Assembly: GCA_029884455.1 (NCBI GenBank)
Contig: JAOUHU010000008.1
Coordinates: 24,722-88,721 of the forward strand
DNA from: Gammaproteobacteria bacterium
GTDB taxonomy: Bacteria; Pseudomonadota; Gammaproteobacteria; Steroidobacterales; Woeseiaceae
DNA length: 64,000 nt
Direction: 5' to 3'
The notes under the pieces are model-generated. The model did not search any database. It worked only from the letters and a program-made list of their open reading frames with translations, and had not been told where the DNA came from. The position numbers and the translations under genes are program-made. Positions 55,958-64,000 of the stretch are shown here, piece after piece. How positions within the stretch are numbered: the stretch's first letter is position 1; every line of letters begins with the position of its first letter.

Positions 55958-56629
55958 ATGTCAGAAATCCCTTGCACAACAATTTCAGTCAACGGCAGCG
56001 ATGCGTTCGCCTTCCTGCAGGCCCAGTTGGCCACGGATATTCGTGAGGTAACGCAGCAGACATCGCGTCTGTGCGCCTGGTGTAATCCGAAAGGTCGTGT
56101 GATCTGCTTGCCGACGATTATCGCCAACGGTGGCGGATTTGATCTGACGCTGCCAGCCGACCTGGCTGAAATCGTGGGGCAGCGCCTGGCATTGTATCGC
56201 TTTCGGTCCAAAGTTGAATTTATGGCTCAGCCCGCGGCCGGCCGCAGCATGCAGGCGCAATTGGCACGGTTACGTGGCGGCATCGTTGAAATTTCGCTCG
56301 CACAATCCGAAAAATTCACGCCGCACATGCTCAACCTCGATTTGCTGAACATCGTCAGCCTCGACAAGGGATGTTACCCCGGCCAGGAAATCGTTGCGCG
56401 CACACACTATCGCGGCGTCAGCAAGCGCCGTTGCCTGCGATTCGAGAGCAGCGCGCCGGTTGCTGTTGGCGACAAGGTGTCCGATGGCGAGCGCGACATT
56501 GGCGAGGTCGTCAATGCAATTGGCACCGATCTGCTCGCCGTCGTGCCCGTAGAGGCGGCCAATCATGCCCTGACCATCGGCGAAATACGCTTGTCTCAAG
56601 TCGAACTGCCGTATTCGACTAGTTCCTGA
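55958..56629 (+). CDS. ygfZ: Folate-binding protein YgfZ
   Basis: YgfZ is a GcvT-like tetrahydrofolate-binding protein that supports maintenance of some iron-sulfur enzymes, succinate dehydrogenase included in some organisms. From the ATG at 55958 (MSEIPCTTISVNG) it has 223 residues, with FLQAQLATDIREV at the N-terminus and the diagnostic DKGCYPGQEIVARTHYRG, whose cysteine is conserved. It is about 100 residues shorter than E. coli YgfZ (326). It is divergent from sdhC, and upstream frame extension lacks homology. Confidence 0.9.
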   Translation: MSEIPCTTISVNGSDAFAFLQAQLATDIREVTQQTSRLCAWCNPKGRVICLPTIIANGGGFDLTLPADLAEIVGQRLALYRFRSKVEFMAQPAAGRSMQAQLARLRGGIVEISLAQSEKFTPHMLNLDLLNIVSLDKGCYPGQEIVARTHYRGVSKRRCLRFESSAPVAVGDKVSDGERDIGEVVNAIGTDLLAVVPVEAANHALTIGEIRLSQVELPYSTSS

Positions 56630-56649
56630 GACGAATATCCGGTCAGGAA

Positions 56650-58149
56650 TTAATCAAAAACTTCCGGCCGCATATGCGGAAATAACAGCACATCGCGGAT
56701 CGACGGCGAATCCGTCAGCAACATGACGAGCCGATCGATGCCGACACCAATGCCGGCTGTTGGTGGCAGTCCATACTCAAGCGCACGAATATAGTCGTGG
56801 TCGAAGGCCATAGCCTCATCATCGCCGGCTGCGGCAATTGCGACCTGTTCCCGGAAACGTTCTGCCTGGTCTTCCGGGTCGTTAAGCTCGGAAAAGCCAT
56901 TCGCGATTTCGCGGCCACCGATAAAAAACTCGAAGCGATCGGTAACGAAGGGATCCGCGTCATTGCGCCGCGACAGCGGTGAGACTTCGGTCGGGTATTG
57001 CGTTATGAAGGTCGGCTGCCGCAACTCATGCTCGCCGGTCTTGTCGAAAATCTCGATTTGCAATTTGCCCGCGCCATCATTGTCCCGCACCGCCACGCCG
57101 AGCTTCTTGCAGATACCGGCGAGGTAACCACGATCACGAATCCTGGCGGGATCCAGGTCCGGGTTGTACTTGCGTACCACCTCCTCCACGGTCATGCGCG
57201 CAAAGCGCTCGCCAAAATTGAATTCCTCGCCCTGGTAGCGCACCACCGTGGTGCCGAGGATAGATTCCGCCATGCCATGTAACAGTGCTTCGAGCATCTC
57301 AATGAGATCTTCGTAATCGGCATAGGCGCGATACAGCTCGAGCATGGTGAACTCGGGATTGTGCTGGGTAGAAACACCTTCATTGCGAAAATTGCGGTTA
57401 ATTTCGTAAACACGCTCGAAGCCGCCAACCACCAGGCGTTTGAGGTTGAGCTCCGGCGCAATGCGCAGGAACAGTGACATATCGAGCGCATTGTGGTGGG
57501 TCGTAAATGGCCGCGCTACCGCACCGCCCTTGGTGACCTGCATCATCGGCGTTTCGACTTCGAGATAGTCCTGCGCATCGAGAAATGCACGGATGTAGGC
57601 AATGATCGCAGAACGGGTCCTGAAAACCTTGCGGCTCTCTTCATTAACGATCAGATCGACGTACCGTTGTCGATAGCGCGTTTCCTGGTCAGCAAGACCA
57701 TGGAATTTCTCCGGCAGCGGACGCAGCGACTTGGTCAGCAAGCGCACTTCGTCGGCAAGTACCGTCAGCTCCCCGGTCTGGGTGCGGAACAGTGCGCCGC
57801 TGGCACCGACGATGTCGCCGACATCCCACTTCTTGAACGCAGCATAGACACCTTCGGCCAGATGATCGCGCTCCAGTCGCACCTGGATCTGCCCGGAACG
57901 GTCCTGCAGCTTGATGAAACTGGCCTTGCCCATGACGCGTTTCGCCATCATTCGCCCGACCACGGCAACCTGGACGTTCTCCGCACGCAGCGTCTCATCC
58001 GTATGATCCGCGAATGTCGTCAGCAATTCGTCTGCCGTTGCGTTGCGTCGAAAATCGTTCGGGTAGGCGTTGCCGTCAACGCGCAAGGCGTCGAGCTTGC
58101 GGCGGCGTTCGGCAATCAGCTTGCTTTCATCCTGTGGCTTGTCGGTCAC
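56650..58149 (-). CDS. lysS: Lysyl-tRNA synthetase, class II
   Basis: LysS charges tRNA-Lys. The 499-residue protein has an N-terminal OB-fold anticodon-binding domain ([26 protein letters not shown]) and the class II motifs [18 protein letters not shown] and [18 protein letters not shown]. The GTG start at 58149 follows the prfB stop by four bases with AGGA upstream. prfB-lysS is the conserved order. Confidence 0.97.
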   Translation of the reverse strand: MTDKPQDESKLIAERRRKLDALRVDGNAYPNDFRRNATADELLTTFADHTDETLRAENVQVAVVGRMMAKRVMGKASFIKLQDRSGQIQVRLERDHLAEGVYAAFKKWDVGDIVGASGALFRTQTGELTVLADEVRLLTKSLRPLPEKFHGLADQETRYRQRYVDLIVNEESRKVFRTRSAIIAYIRAFLDAQDYLEVETPMMQVTKGGAVARPFTTHHNALDMSLFLRIAPELNLKRLVVGGFERVYEINRNFRNEGVSTQHNPEFTMLELYRAYADYEDLIEMLEALLHGMAESILGTTVVRYQGEEFNFGERFARMTVEEVVRKYNPDLDPARIRDRGYLAGICKKLGVAVRDNDGAGKLQIEIFDKTGEHELRQPTFITQYPTEVSPLSRRNDADPFVTDRFEFFIGGREIANGFSELNDPEDQAERFREQVAIAAAGDDEAMAFDHDYIRALEYGLPPTAGIGVGIDRLVMLLTDSPSIRDVLLFPHMRPEVFD

Positions 58150-58153
58150 GCGA

Positions 58154-59249
58154 TTACAGTCCTTGCTTGAGGCTGGCCTCTATAAATTCATCGAGCCCGC
58201 CGTCCAGTACAGCCTGAGTGTTACCGGTTTCTACGCCGGTACGCAAATCCTTAATGCGGCTCTGATCGAGTACATAGTTTCGAATCTGGCTTCCCCAGCC
58301 GACATCGGCCTTGCCCTCTTCGACCAGCGATGCCTTGGCACGGCGCTCCTGCATCTCGAGTTCGTACAATTTTGCTTTCAGCTGGCTCATCGCCTGCGCC
58401 TTGTTCTTGTGCTGCGATCTATCGTTCTGGCATTGCACGACCGTGTTGGTCGGCAAATGCGTGATGCGTACCGCAGACTCGGTGCGGTTGACGTGCTGGC
58501 CGCCCGCGCCGCTGGCGCGATACACATCAATGCGCAGATCGGATGGGTCGATCTCGATTTCTACATCGTCATCCACCTCGGGCGAAACAAATACGGATGC
58601 AAATGAGGTATGGCGACGATTGCCAGAATCGAACGGCGATTTGCGTACCAGCCTGTGCACACCGGTCTCCGTGCGCAACCAGCCATAGGCGTACTCGCCG
58701 ACGACATGCACGGTCGCGCTTTTAATGCCCGCGACTTCACCTGCGGATGCCTCGATCACCTCGGTTTTGAAATCGTGCGCTTCCGCCCAGCGCAGGTACA
58801 TGCGCAATATCATTTCCGCCCAATCCTGTGCCTCAGTACCACCTGCACCGGACTGAATATCAAGATAGGCACTGTTCGGATCCATTTCGCCCGCGAACAT
58901 GCGGCGAAATTCGAGGCCCGAAACGGCTTCTTCGAATCGATCCAGGTCCGCGCCAACTTCGTCTACAGATGATGAGTCGCCTTCCTCGACAGCCATTTCG
59001 AACAGTTGCGCGGCGTCGTCGAGACCGCGTGTCAACTCATCAAGGGTGTCAACGACGTTTTCAAGCGCGACGCGTTCCTTGCCCAAGGCCTGCGCACGCT
59101 CGGGGTCATTCCAGATATTCGGTTGCTCCAGTTCGCGTTGAACTTCGGTCAGGCGGTCTGCCTTGCCGTCATAGTCAAAGATACCCCCTCAACGCAGTGA
59201 CGCGTTCGGTCAGGTCGAGTATCGAATTTCGGATCGTATTAATTTCCAT
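58154..59249 (-). CDS. prfB: Peptide chain release factor 2, with programmed +1 frameshift
   Basis: RF2 ends translation at UGA and UAA. The gene starts at ATG 59249 ([24 protein letters not shown]), runs 24 codons to an in-frame TGA at 59177-59175, then continues in the +1 frame as [34 protein letters not shown]. The joined product is about 364 residues, as in E. coli. Class-1 release factor features are the peptidyl-transferase GGQ in [10 protein letters not shown] and the stop-codon-recognition loop with [13 protein letters not shown]. Low RF2 levels favour the shift, giving autoregulation. Annotating only the uninterrupted frame from 59086 would lose the first 54 residues. Confidence 0.96.
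59174..59189 (-). promoter_or_regulatory. prfB programmed +1 frameshift site
   Basis: AGGGGGTATCTTTGAC contains the Shine-Dalgarno-like AGGGGG, the slippery CTT and the in-frame TGA followed by C, a poor stop context. It is identical in arrangement to the E. coli prfB signal. Slippage of the peptidyl-tRNA from CTT to TTT enters the frame of the following GAC. Confidence 0.95.
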
Positions 59250-59287
59250 GACGATTTTCAGGGTAGCCGGGCAGACGACGCGCGATA

Positions 59288-61018
59288 TTAGCATGCAGCT
59301 CCATCCTGCAAAGAGCTAATTTGCTCGACGATTAATTGCGGCGATTCCCGGCCGCGAAATTCATTCACATCAAGTCGGTACGCCAACTGCACAACACCAC
59401 GATAGGCAGCGTCTGCCTGGTTGAAAGCGATCGCGTCGACGACTGCACCGCCCGCAGCCGGTTGCACCCGCAGTTTCAGATGCTTCTCCCCAACCGTACG
59501 TTGCTCGATGACGGCAAAGTCACCACTCCACACTGGTTCCGCAAATCCTGCCCCCCACGGACCCGCATCACGCAGCGAGCGCGCGAAAGCGACATTGAAA
59601 AACTCCTCCGCCAGTACGCCATCGCTTACGATGGCGCCGCTGAGGTCAGCGTCGGGATACAGGCGCTTCATTTGCTCATCGACTGCGGCAGCAAACTTGG
59701 CATAGTCGCGTTCCGCAATCGTCAAACCCGCTGCCATTGCATGGCCACCAAATTTCGAGATCAGCCCTGGCCAGGCTGTCGCTACGGCAGCCAGCAGATC
59801 GCGAACATGCACGCTCTGCACGGAGCGCGCCGAGCCCTTCAGGAATCCTTCCGACTCGTGCGCGAAAGCGATCACCGGGCGATGACAGCGCTCACGCACA
59901 CGCGAGGCAATCAATCCAACCACGCCCTGGTGCCAGGACGGCTCGAACAGGCATACGCAGGATGGCAAGCGCCGCTGATCAAGACTGTCAACATAGGCAA
60001 ATGCCTGGTCACGCATGTTCGCCTCGATCACACGCCGATCCTTATTAATGTCATCAAGCAAGCGTGCGTGTTGATGCGCCGTCGCCTGGTCGTCCGTCAA
60101 CAGGCATTCGATACCAATCGACATGTCCTGGAGCCGACCCGCCGCATTGATGCGTGGCCCCACCACGAAACCGAGGTCGCCACTGACCGTGCGCGACAGC
60201 GACCGCCCGGATTGCTCCAGCAAGGCGCGAATCCCGGCCAGGGTGCGACCGGCGCGAATACGATCCAGCCCCTGCTGCACCAGAATCCGGTTGTTGTGAT
60301 CGAGTGCTACAACGTCAGCAACGGTGCCCAGTGCGACGAGATCCAGGAACTGCGCGGGTATCTTCGCTGCAGCTTTGAGTCCCTCGTCTTCGAGTCGCCG
60401 CCCGAGCGCAGCGACCAGGTAGAAAGCAACACCAACACCGGCGAGATTGCGGCTTGGAAAACGGCTACCCGGCAGATTCGGATTCAGAATCACGTCGGCG
60501 GCGGGCAATTCCTTGCCTGGCAGATGATGGTCGGTCACCAGCACCGCAATGCCACGGCGTTGCGCTTCCTGCACGCCTGAAATACTCGATATGCCATTGT
60601 CGACTGTAACAAGCAGTCGCGGCTTGCTGGCCGCAGCGACCGCTACGATCTCGGTAGTCAGGCCATAGCCGTACTCAAAGCGATTCGGCACCAGGTAGTC
60701 GACATCCGCGAAACCGAAGGCCTTGAAGCAACGCATTAGCAGCGCAGTGCTGGTCGCACCATCAACGTCGAAATCACCGACAATGACGATGCGTTGCTCG
60801 CGGTGCTGTAGCAACAGCTCGACCGCATCCGCGATGTGCTCGAGCGAGCCCACCGGCGCGAGACCGGCAAGTGCGTAGTCGAGCTCATTCGGACCAACCA
60901 CACCGCGCGTCGCGTAAAGACGCGCGTACAGCGAATCGAGAGCGTCGAGCGCGGAGATCGCGCTTGCGTCCGGCATCGCGCGCTGCACGATTGGGCGAAC
61001 CTTGCGTATCGACCTCAT
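59288..61018 (-). CDS. recJ: Single-stranded-DNA-specific exonuclease RecJ
   Basis: RecJ degrades single-stranded DNA 5' to 3' in recombination and repair. The 576-residue DHH phosphoesterase has D82-x-D84-x-x-G in GDFDVDGATS, the D163-H164-H165 motif VTDHHLPG, the DHHA1-type region (FGGHAMAAGLTI) and a C-terminal OB-fold (HLKLRVQPAAGGAVVDAIAF). Length equals E. coli RecJ. Its ATG overlaps the preceding stop by four bases, and prfB follows. Confidence 0.96.
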   Translation of the reverse strand: MRSIRKVRPIVQRAMPDASAISALDALDSLYARLYATRGVVGPNELDYALAGLAPVGSLEHIADAVELLLQHREQRIVIVGDFDVDGATSTALLMRCFKAFGFADVDYLVPNRFEYGYGLTTEIVAVAAASKPRLLVTVDNGISSISGVQEAQRRGIAVLVTDHHLPGKELPAADVILNPNLPGSRFPSRNLAGVGVAFYLVAALGRRLEDEGLKAAAKIPAQFLDLVALGTVADVVALDHNNRILVQQGLDRIRAGRTLAGIRALLEQSGRSLSRTVSGDLGFVVGPRINAAGRLQDMSIGIECLLTDDQATAHQHARLLDDINKDRRVIEANMRDQAFAYVDSLDQRRLPSCVCLFEPSWHQGVVGLIASRVRERCHRPVIAFAHESEGFLKGSARSVQSVHVRDLLAAVATAWPGLISKFGGHAMAAGLTIAERDYAKFAAAVDEQMKRLYPDADLSGAIVSDGVLAEEFFNVAFARSLRDAGPWGAGFAEPVWSGDFAVIEQRTVGEKHLKLRVQPAAGGAVVDAIAFNQADAAYRGVVQLAYRLDVNEFRGRESPQLIVEQISSLQDGAAC

Positions 61019-61971
61019 GGCTGCGACCCGGGTACTGTCGTGCTGCGACGCCAGAGCCGCCAGCGGTCGGAACGCCGCAGATCAAGCTTGTGTCCATCCT
61101 CGATCAACAAGGTAATTTTGCCGAGGCGCGCCGAGCGCAATGCAACGCGCAGTTCCTGCAGGACCTGGTCCAGGTCGTATCGACCCGCGGCAGGCACCGC
61201 AACGAAACCTGCGACCGCGCCTTCAAGGCAGGCCGCGATCGAGCCGGGCCAGTCCTGCACTACGCCGGTGCTGCTCAACCAGTAGCCCTTGAGCAACGCA
61301 TTATCGGCGAACAACGGCGGTCGCGGCTCGGTGGTCTGTTCCGGCGCAAACCCGCCGCCCCACAACCAAAGTGAATTGACCGGCGGCAGCCCCAGCGATT
61401 CGCGACGACGATTCACGGAGTGCTCATGCAAGGCCATTTCCACTTCGCCGCGCAGCGCATGATGGCCGCGAGCCTGCTCGCCGTTCGGCAGATACGCATC
61501 GGGCGCCTGCTTATCAATAATCCAGGCGGATTCGCGTGCCGTTGCAAACGGCTTACTGGAGCGGATGTAAGCGTGTGCGCCGATGTGTGCAAAACCGTAG
61601 CAATCTCCATCCGCAAGGCGGTGTTGCAAATAATCGAATATCTCGTGCAGGTCGCCATCGGGCATTTGCTCGCCGCCAAGCGCATGCAATCGAAGGCTGG
61701 TCAGACCCGGCTCCAGGCAGATCGGATCGGCCGCTGCCATCCATACTGTCGGCCGGTCCCCGGTCTGCCCCCAAAATCGCAGCGCCGCGAGGCCCTGCTC
61801 CGTGTATGGCATGTTCAGGCAGTCCAATACGTTTTGCAGTAATTCGCGCCGCTCTTGGCGGCTGACCGTCGCACGCGAAAGCCAGCGCCGCAAACCAGGG
61901 TCATTGACTCTATTTCCGGCGAGCGTTGGCAAGACCACTATGGCGGCGGTTTTGTCGTAAGGAAGTGGCAC
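61015..61971 (-). CDS. RpfE-type conserved protein (phosphoglycerate mutase-like fold)
   Basis: The 318-residue protein belongs to the RpfE-type family (COG4255) often annotated as a cofactor-independent phosphoglycerate mutase regulator. Visible are PLPYDKTAAIVVLPTLAG, WMAAADPICLEPGLTSLRLH and the conserved NSLWLWGGGFAP. The family lacks the full metal ligand set of true phosphoglycerate mutases as far as can be judged here, and its function is unproven. The start is GTG at 61971, with no clear ribosome site. The frequent linkage to recJ is kept, with a four-base overlap. Confidence 0.78.
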   Translation of the reverse strand: MPLPYDKTAAIVVLPTLAGNRVNDPGLRRWLSRATVSRQERRELLQNVLDCLNMPYTEQGLAALRFWGQTGDRPTVWMAAADPICLEPGLTSLRLHALGGEQMPDGDLHEIFDYLQHRLADGDCYGFAHIGAHAYIRSSKPFATARESAWIIDKQAPDAYLPNGEQARGHHALRGEVEMALHEHSVNRRRESLGLPPVNSLWLWGGGFAPEQTTEPRPPLFADNALLKGYWLSSTGVVQDWPGSIAACLEGAVAGFVAVPAAGRYDLDQVLQELRVALRSARLGKITLLIEDGHKLDLRRSDRWRLWRRSTTVPGSQP

Positions 61972-62018
61972 GATGATTTACACTGCAGTTCGAACGTCGA
62001 TGTTAGCGGAAACAGGAA

Positions 62019-62396
62019 ATGAAATTCACGTTGGAATCAAAATCGGCCGCGAGTGTTCGCCGGGTGTCTGCGACAGAGATTATGGTCGGCAATCAAGTCT
62101 GGACGCGACCGGTAGCCCTGACCGAGTCCGGTGTGATGCCGGACTGGCGTCCGGTACCGGTGGAGCAGCTGTCGATTGACGATCTCGCACCGCTGATCGC
62201 CGCCGGGCCCGAACTCATTATCGTTGGTACCGGCGAAAAACAGGTATTGCCGAATCGCGAGCTCATGTTCGCCATGGCGCGCCGTGGTATCGGCCTCGAG
62301 ATGATGGACACGGCAGCCGCCGCACGCACCTTCAATGTGCTGCTCGGCGAAGGCCGCTCGGTGGCTGCCGCATTGTACCTGTCCACAACGACCTGA
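62019..62396 (+). CDS. Mth938-like domain protein (DUF498)
   Basis: The 125-residue protein matches the Mth938/NDUFAF3-like domain: an N-terminal beta part, LIAAGPELIIVGTGEKQVLPNRELMFAMARRGIGLEMMDTAAAARTFNVLLGEGRSVAAALY. The bacterial family is conserved but of unknown role; a mitochondrial relative is a complex I assembly factor. The start is ATG with GGAAACAGGAA immediately before it. It is divergent from the RpfE-type gene across 47 bases. Confidence 0.85.
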   Translation: MKFTLESKSAASVRRVSATEIMVGNQVWTRPVALTESGVMPDWRPVPVEQLSIDDLAPLIAAGPELIIVGTGEKQVLPNRELMFAMARRGIGLEMMDTAAAARTFNVLLGEGRSVAAALYLSTTT

Positions 62397-62420
62397 AATG
62401 CAATGGTCGTAACGGAATGG

Positions 62421-62663
62421 TCAGGCCATCGCCAGTACGTACAGCGAGTCATCGTCTTCCAGTTCCTTGTAAACGACGATATCCAGCACGTTAAAGAACT
62501 GGGCGACCAGCGATCGTAACGTTGCCTCGGCCTGGTATACGAATCTCAAGCCATGATGTTCCTCAATGCCCGTGCCAGGCCAAAAGGAATGCAGAATCAG
62601 GCCTTGCTCCGATAGCAACTGTCGTTGCCGCTGCAAAGACTTCCGCAGTTCCTCGTACGTCAA
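62421..62663 (-). CDS. Small hypothetical protein
   Basis: An 80-residue acidic product with a basic, glutamine-rich N-terminal helix (TYEELRKSLQRQRQLL), then a mixed middle and an acidic end (YKELEDDDSLYVLAMA). No family is recognised. The start is TTG and its ribosome site is weak. It begins nine bases after the cupin gene on the same strand, which supports it being real as the second gene of a pair. Confidence 0.45.
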   Translation of the reverse strand: MTYEELRKSLQRQRQLLSEQGLILHSFWPGTGIEEHHGLRFVYQAEATLRSLVAQFFNVLDIVVYKELEDDDSLYVLAMA

Positions 62664-62672
62664 AGAAATTGT

Positions 62673-63128
62673 CTAGTCCCCTGCCTTGACCAACGGTATC
62701 GCGTCCAGCGGAGCTTCGAATGCAATAAACAAGATGCAATCATCGCCATCGGCGCAGTGGGCCTCGTGCGGGAGTTGCGCCGGGCCATAAGCATAGGAGC
62801 CCACCACAATAGTCGCTGTCGGCTGGCCCTCGTAGCTTACGTGGAGTTCACCGGATAACAGGATCATGCGTTCAGCTGAAGTATGCTGATGCAGCGGAAT
62901 CGTAAAGTTCCCTGGCACTTTGAACAAAATGTCGACATTCGGTTGGGCGGGATCGCCATGCAGAACCGCTATTTCGCAACCGGCAGGAATGAATTCCGGA
63001 CAGGGCGCCCATTTCAGCTCCGCATCGTTGGCGGCAATAATTATCGCCGGTTCGCTTGCGCCTGGGTGCGAATAGACAAACAACATTAGCCCGATGAAAC
63101 CTAACTTCCGAACATAGTTCATGCTCAT
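62673..63128 (-). CDS. Secreted cupin-domain protein
   Basis: The 151-residue protein has a signal peptide (LGFIGLMLFVYSHPGASE) and a single cupin barrel: IPLHQHTSAERMILLSGELHV supplies H, H and E metal ligands of motif 1 and the segment YAYGPAQLPHEAHC the histidines of motif 2. A metal-bound small-molecule or detoxification role is typical, but the substrate is unknown. GGGAG nine bases before the ATG supports the start. The local composition is less GC-rich than in the flanking genes. Confidence 0.8.
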   Translation of the reverse strand: MSMNYVRKLGFIGLMLFVYSHPGASEPAIIIAANDAELKWAPCPEFIPAGCEIAVLHGDPAQPNVDILFKVPGNFTIPLHQHTSAERMILLSGELHVSYEGQPTATIVVGSYAYGPAQLPHEAHCADGDDCILFIAFEAPLDAIPLVKAGD

Positions 63129-63232
63129 GGATCAGTGCTCCCTGTCAGCGTTCAGGTGAATAAAATCCACAGTCTCTCCGGGTCGCGTAAAAATGTCGAG
63201 TCCCTGCAAGGACCACAGTTAGGGGTCGCGCG

Positions 63233-64000
63233 TTACTTCGCATCCTCCTTTGCGAGCCTGGTGGTCAAACGGTAAAGGAATTCCTGGCCCTCAAAAAACG
63301 ATTTGATCAGGATGCGCTCGTCCCGCCCATGCGCCCTGTTATCGGCAACCTCGCCAAACAGGCCGCTTACACCGTATACGGGAATTCCGGCATTGCGCAA
63401 GTGCAGGCCATCGGTCGCCCCGGTACCCATGGTCGGAATGACCGGAACGCCGGGCCACATCTCCGCGGTCACCGCCTCGATCGCGCCCAGCAGCTCGGGC
63501 GTCAGCGGTGACGACGGTGACGGAACTGCGGGCTTGATCGGTGTCACTGAAACCTGCTCATCGTTGATCACCGTCTTCAGCGTCTGTATTACGACTTGCG
63601 GCGAATCCGTCGGCAGCATGCGGCAGTTCACCGTTGCCTGTGCGCGTTGCGGCAATGCGTTCTCGGCGTGCCCCGCCTGCAAGCGCGTGACCACGCACGT
63701 GGTGCGAAGGCGCGCGTTATAGTACGGCAGGCGCGACAGGTAGGCGATCGCGGACGGATCCGGCGGATCCTGCAGGACGCCGCGCATGGCCGTGGCGAGC
63801 TCGCCAGCCTCAATGGCTGCCGAGCGCTCGAAGAACGCCATGGTCACTTCATTTATCGCGACCGGAAAATCGTGCGCGCGAATGCGGATCAGCGCATCAG
63901 CCAGTCGATAGATCGCATTCTCCTTGACCGGCAGAGAACTGTGCCCACCAGGGTTAGTGACTTCAAGCGTGAAACTTTGAAACACCTTCTCACTGGCCTG
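63233..64000 (-). CDS. M20 family metallopeptidase, C-terminal part (cut by window edge)
   Basis: The frame is open to the last base of the window (QASEKVFQSFTLEVTNPGGHSS), so the N-terminal catalytic half lies outside. The visible 256 residues contain the lid/dimerisation domain with GGHSS, followed by ENALPQRAQATVNCRMLPTDSPQVV and the end of the catalytic domain with GTGATDGLHLRNAGIPVYG and the metal-ligand histidine in NRAHGRDER. This fits M20/M25/M40 carboxypeptidase-like hydrolases that cleave dipeptides or N-acyl amino acids. Substrate and localisation cannot be judged from this half. Confidence 0.85.
   Translation of the reverse strand, partial: QASEKVFQSFTLEVTNPGGHSSLPVKENAIYRLADALIRIRAHDFPVAINEVTMAFFERSAAIEAGELATAMRGVLQDPPDPSAIAYLSRLPYYNARLRTTCVVTRLQAGHAENALPQRAQATVNCRMLPTDSPQVVIQTLKTVINDEQVSVTPIKPAVPSPSSPLTPELLGAIEAVTAEMWPGVPVIPTMGTGATDGLHLRNAGIPVYGVSGLFGEVADNRAHGRDERILIKSFFEGQEFLYRLTTRLAKEDAK

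Noticed and set aside
56623..56649. Bidirectional terminator between ygfZ and lysS
   Set aside because: The stem (TTCCTGA/TCAGGAA) has only 7 bp, the loop is 13 bases and there is no T-run on either side.
1..64000. tRNA, rRNA, CRISPR arrays, insertion sequences, prophage
   Set aside because: No cloverleaf, repeat-spacer series, transposase, integrase or terminal inverted repeats were recognised in any gap; all gaps are under 300 bases.

Overview
The window comes from a GC-rich, Gram-negative bacterium, almost certainly a gammaproteobacterium. It has LPS genes (kdsB, lpxK, msbA), lipoprotein export genes (lolCDE type), a large TonB-dependent receptor and the classical gammaproteobacterial order rpoE-rseA-rseB-rseC-lepA-lepB-rnc-era-recO-pdxJ-acpS. 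The carbohydrate locus (TonB receptor, flavin-dependent halogenase homologue, alpha-glucan enzymes) suggests a free-living, probably aquatic heterotroph; the exact order cannot be fixed from this window. Coding density is very high. No tRNA, rRNA, CRISPR array, insertion sequence or prophage was seen, and no gene-free gap exceeds 300 bases.

Region 1 (1-21.5 kb) is the accessory, most interesting part: an alpha-glucan acquisition and glycogen block. A protein cut by the window edge joins a GH31 alpha-glucosidase, a GH13 alpha-amylase-family domain and a C-terminal serine esterase. Beside it, on the minus strand, lie a halogenase homologue and a saccharide-type TonB-dependent receptor. Divergent from the receptor runs malQ-glgC-glgB-glgP-glgX, and two subunits of a molybdenum hydroxylase (isoquinoline 1-oxidoreductase type) follow glgX with a 4-base stop/start overlap. 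The divergent intergenic region holds a perfect 22-bp inverted repeat built from two LacI-type operator-like sites. A plausible reading is that uptake and glycogen turnover of alpha-glucan share one maltose-type repressor. No glycogen synthase gene is present in the window.

Region 2 (21.5-40 kb) is mostly envelope housekeeping. A YecM-like gene and a DUF2269 membrane gene precede the minus-strand operon comEC-exbB-exbD-msbA-lpxK-kdsB. Then come a DUF2062 gene, the two LolC/E permeases with LolD, a small secreted protein ended by a strong terminator, mfd-csiV on the plus strand, and nagZ followed by a PAS protein with a degenerate GGDEF domain.

Region 3 (40-52 kb) is one long minus-strand series from rpoE down to rlmD, headed by a near-consensus sigma-E promoter that should make rpoE autoregulatory. 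It links envelope stress, protein export (lepB), translation (lepA, era, rnc, rlmD), DNA repair (recO), vitamin B6 and lipid carrier activation (pdxJ, acpS).

Region 4 (52-64 kb) holds the succinate dehydrogenase operon sdhCDAB with its flavinylation factor sdhE and ygfX, a divergent ygfZ, then an RpfE-type gene-recJ-prfB-lysS. prfB carries the canonical programmed +1 frameshift site. The right end contains a Mth938-like gene, a secreted cupin, a small unknown gene and a truncated M20-type metallopeptidase.
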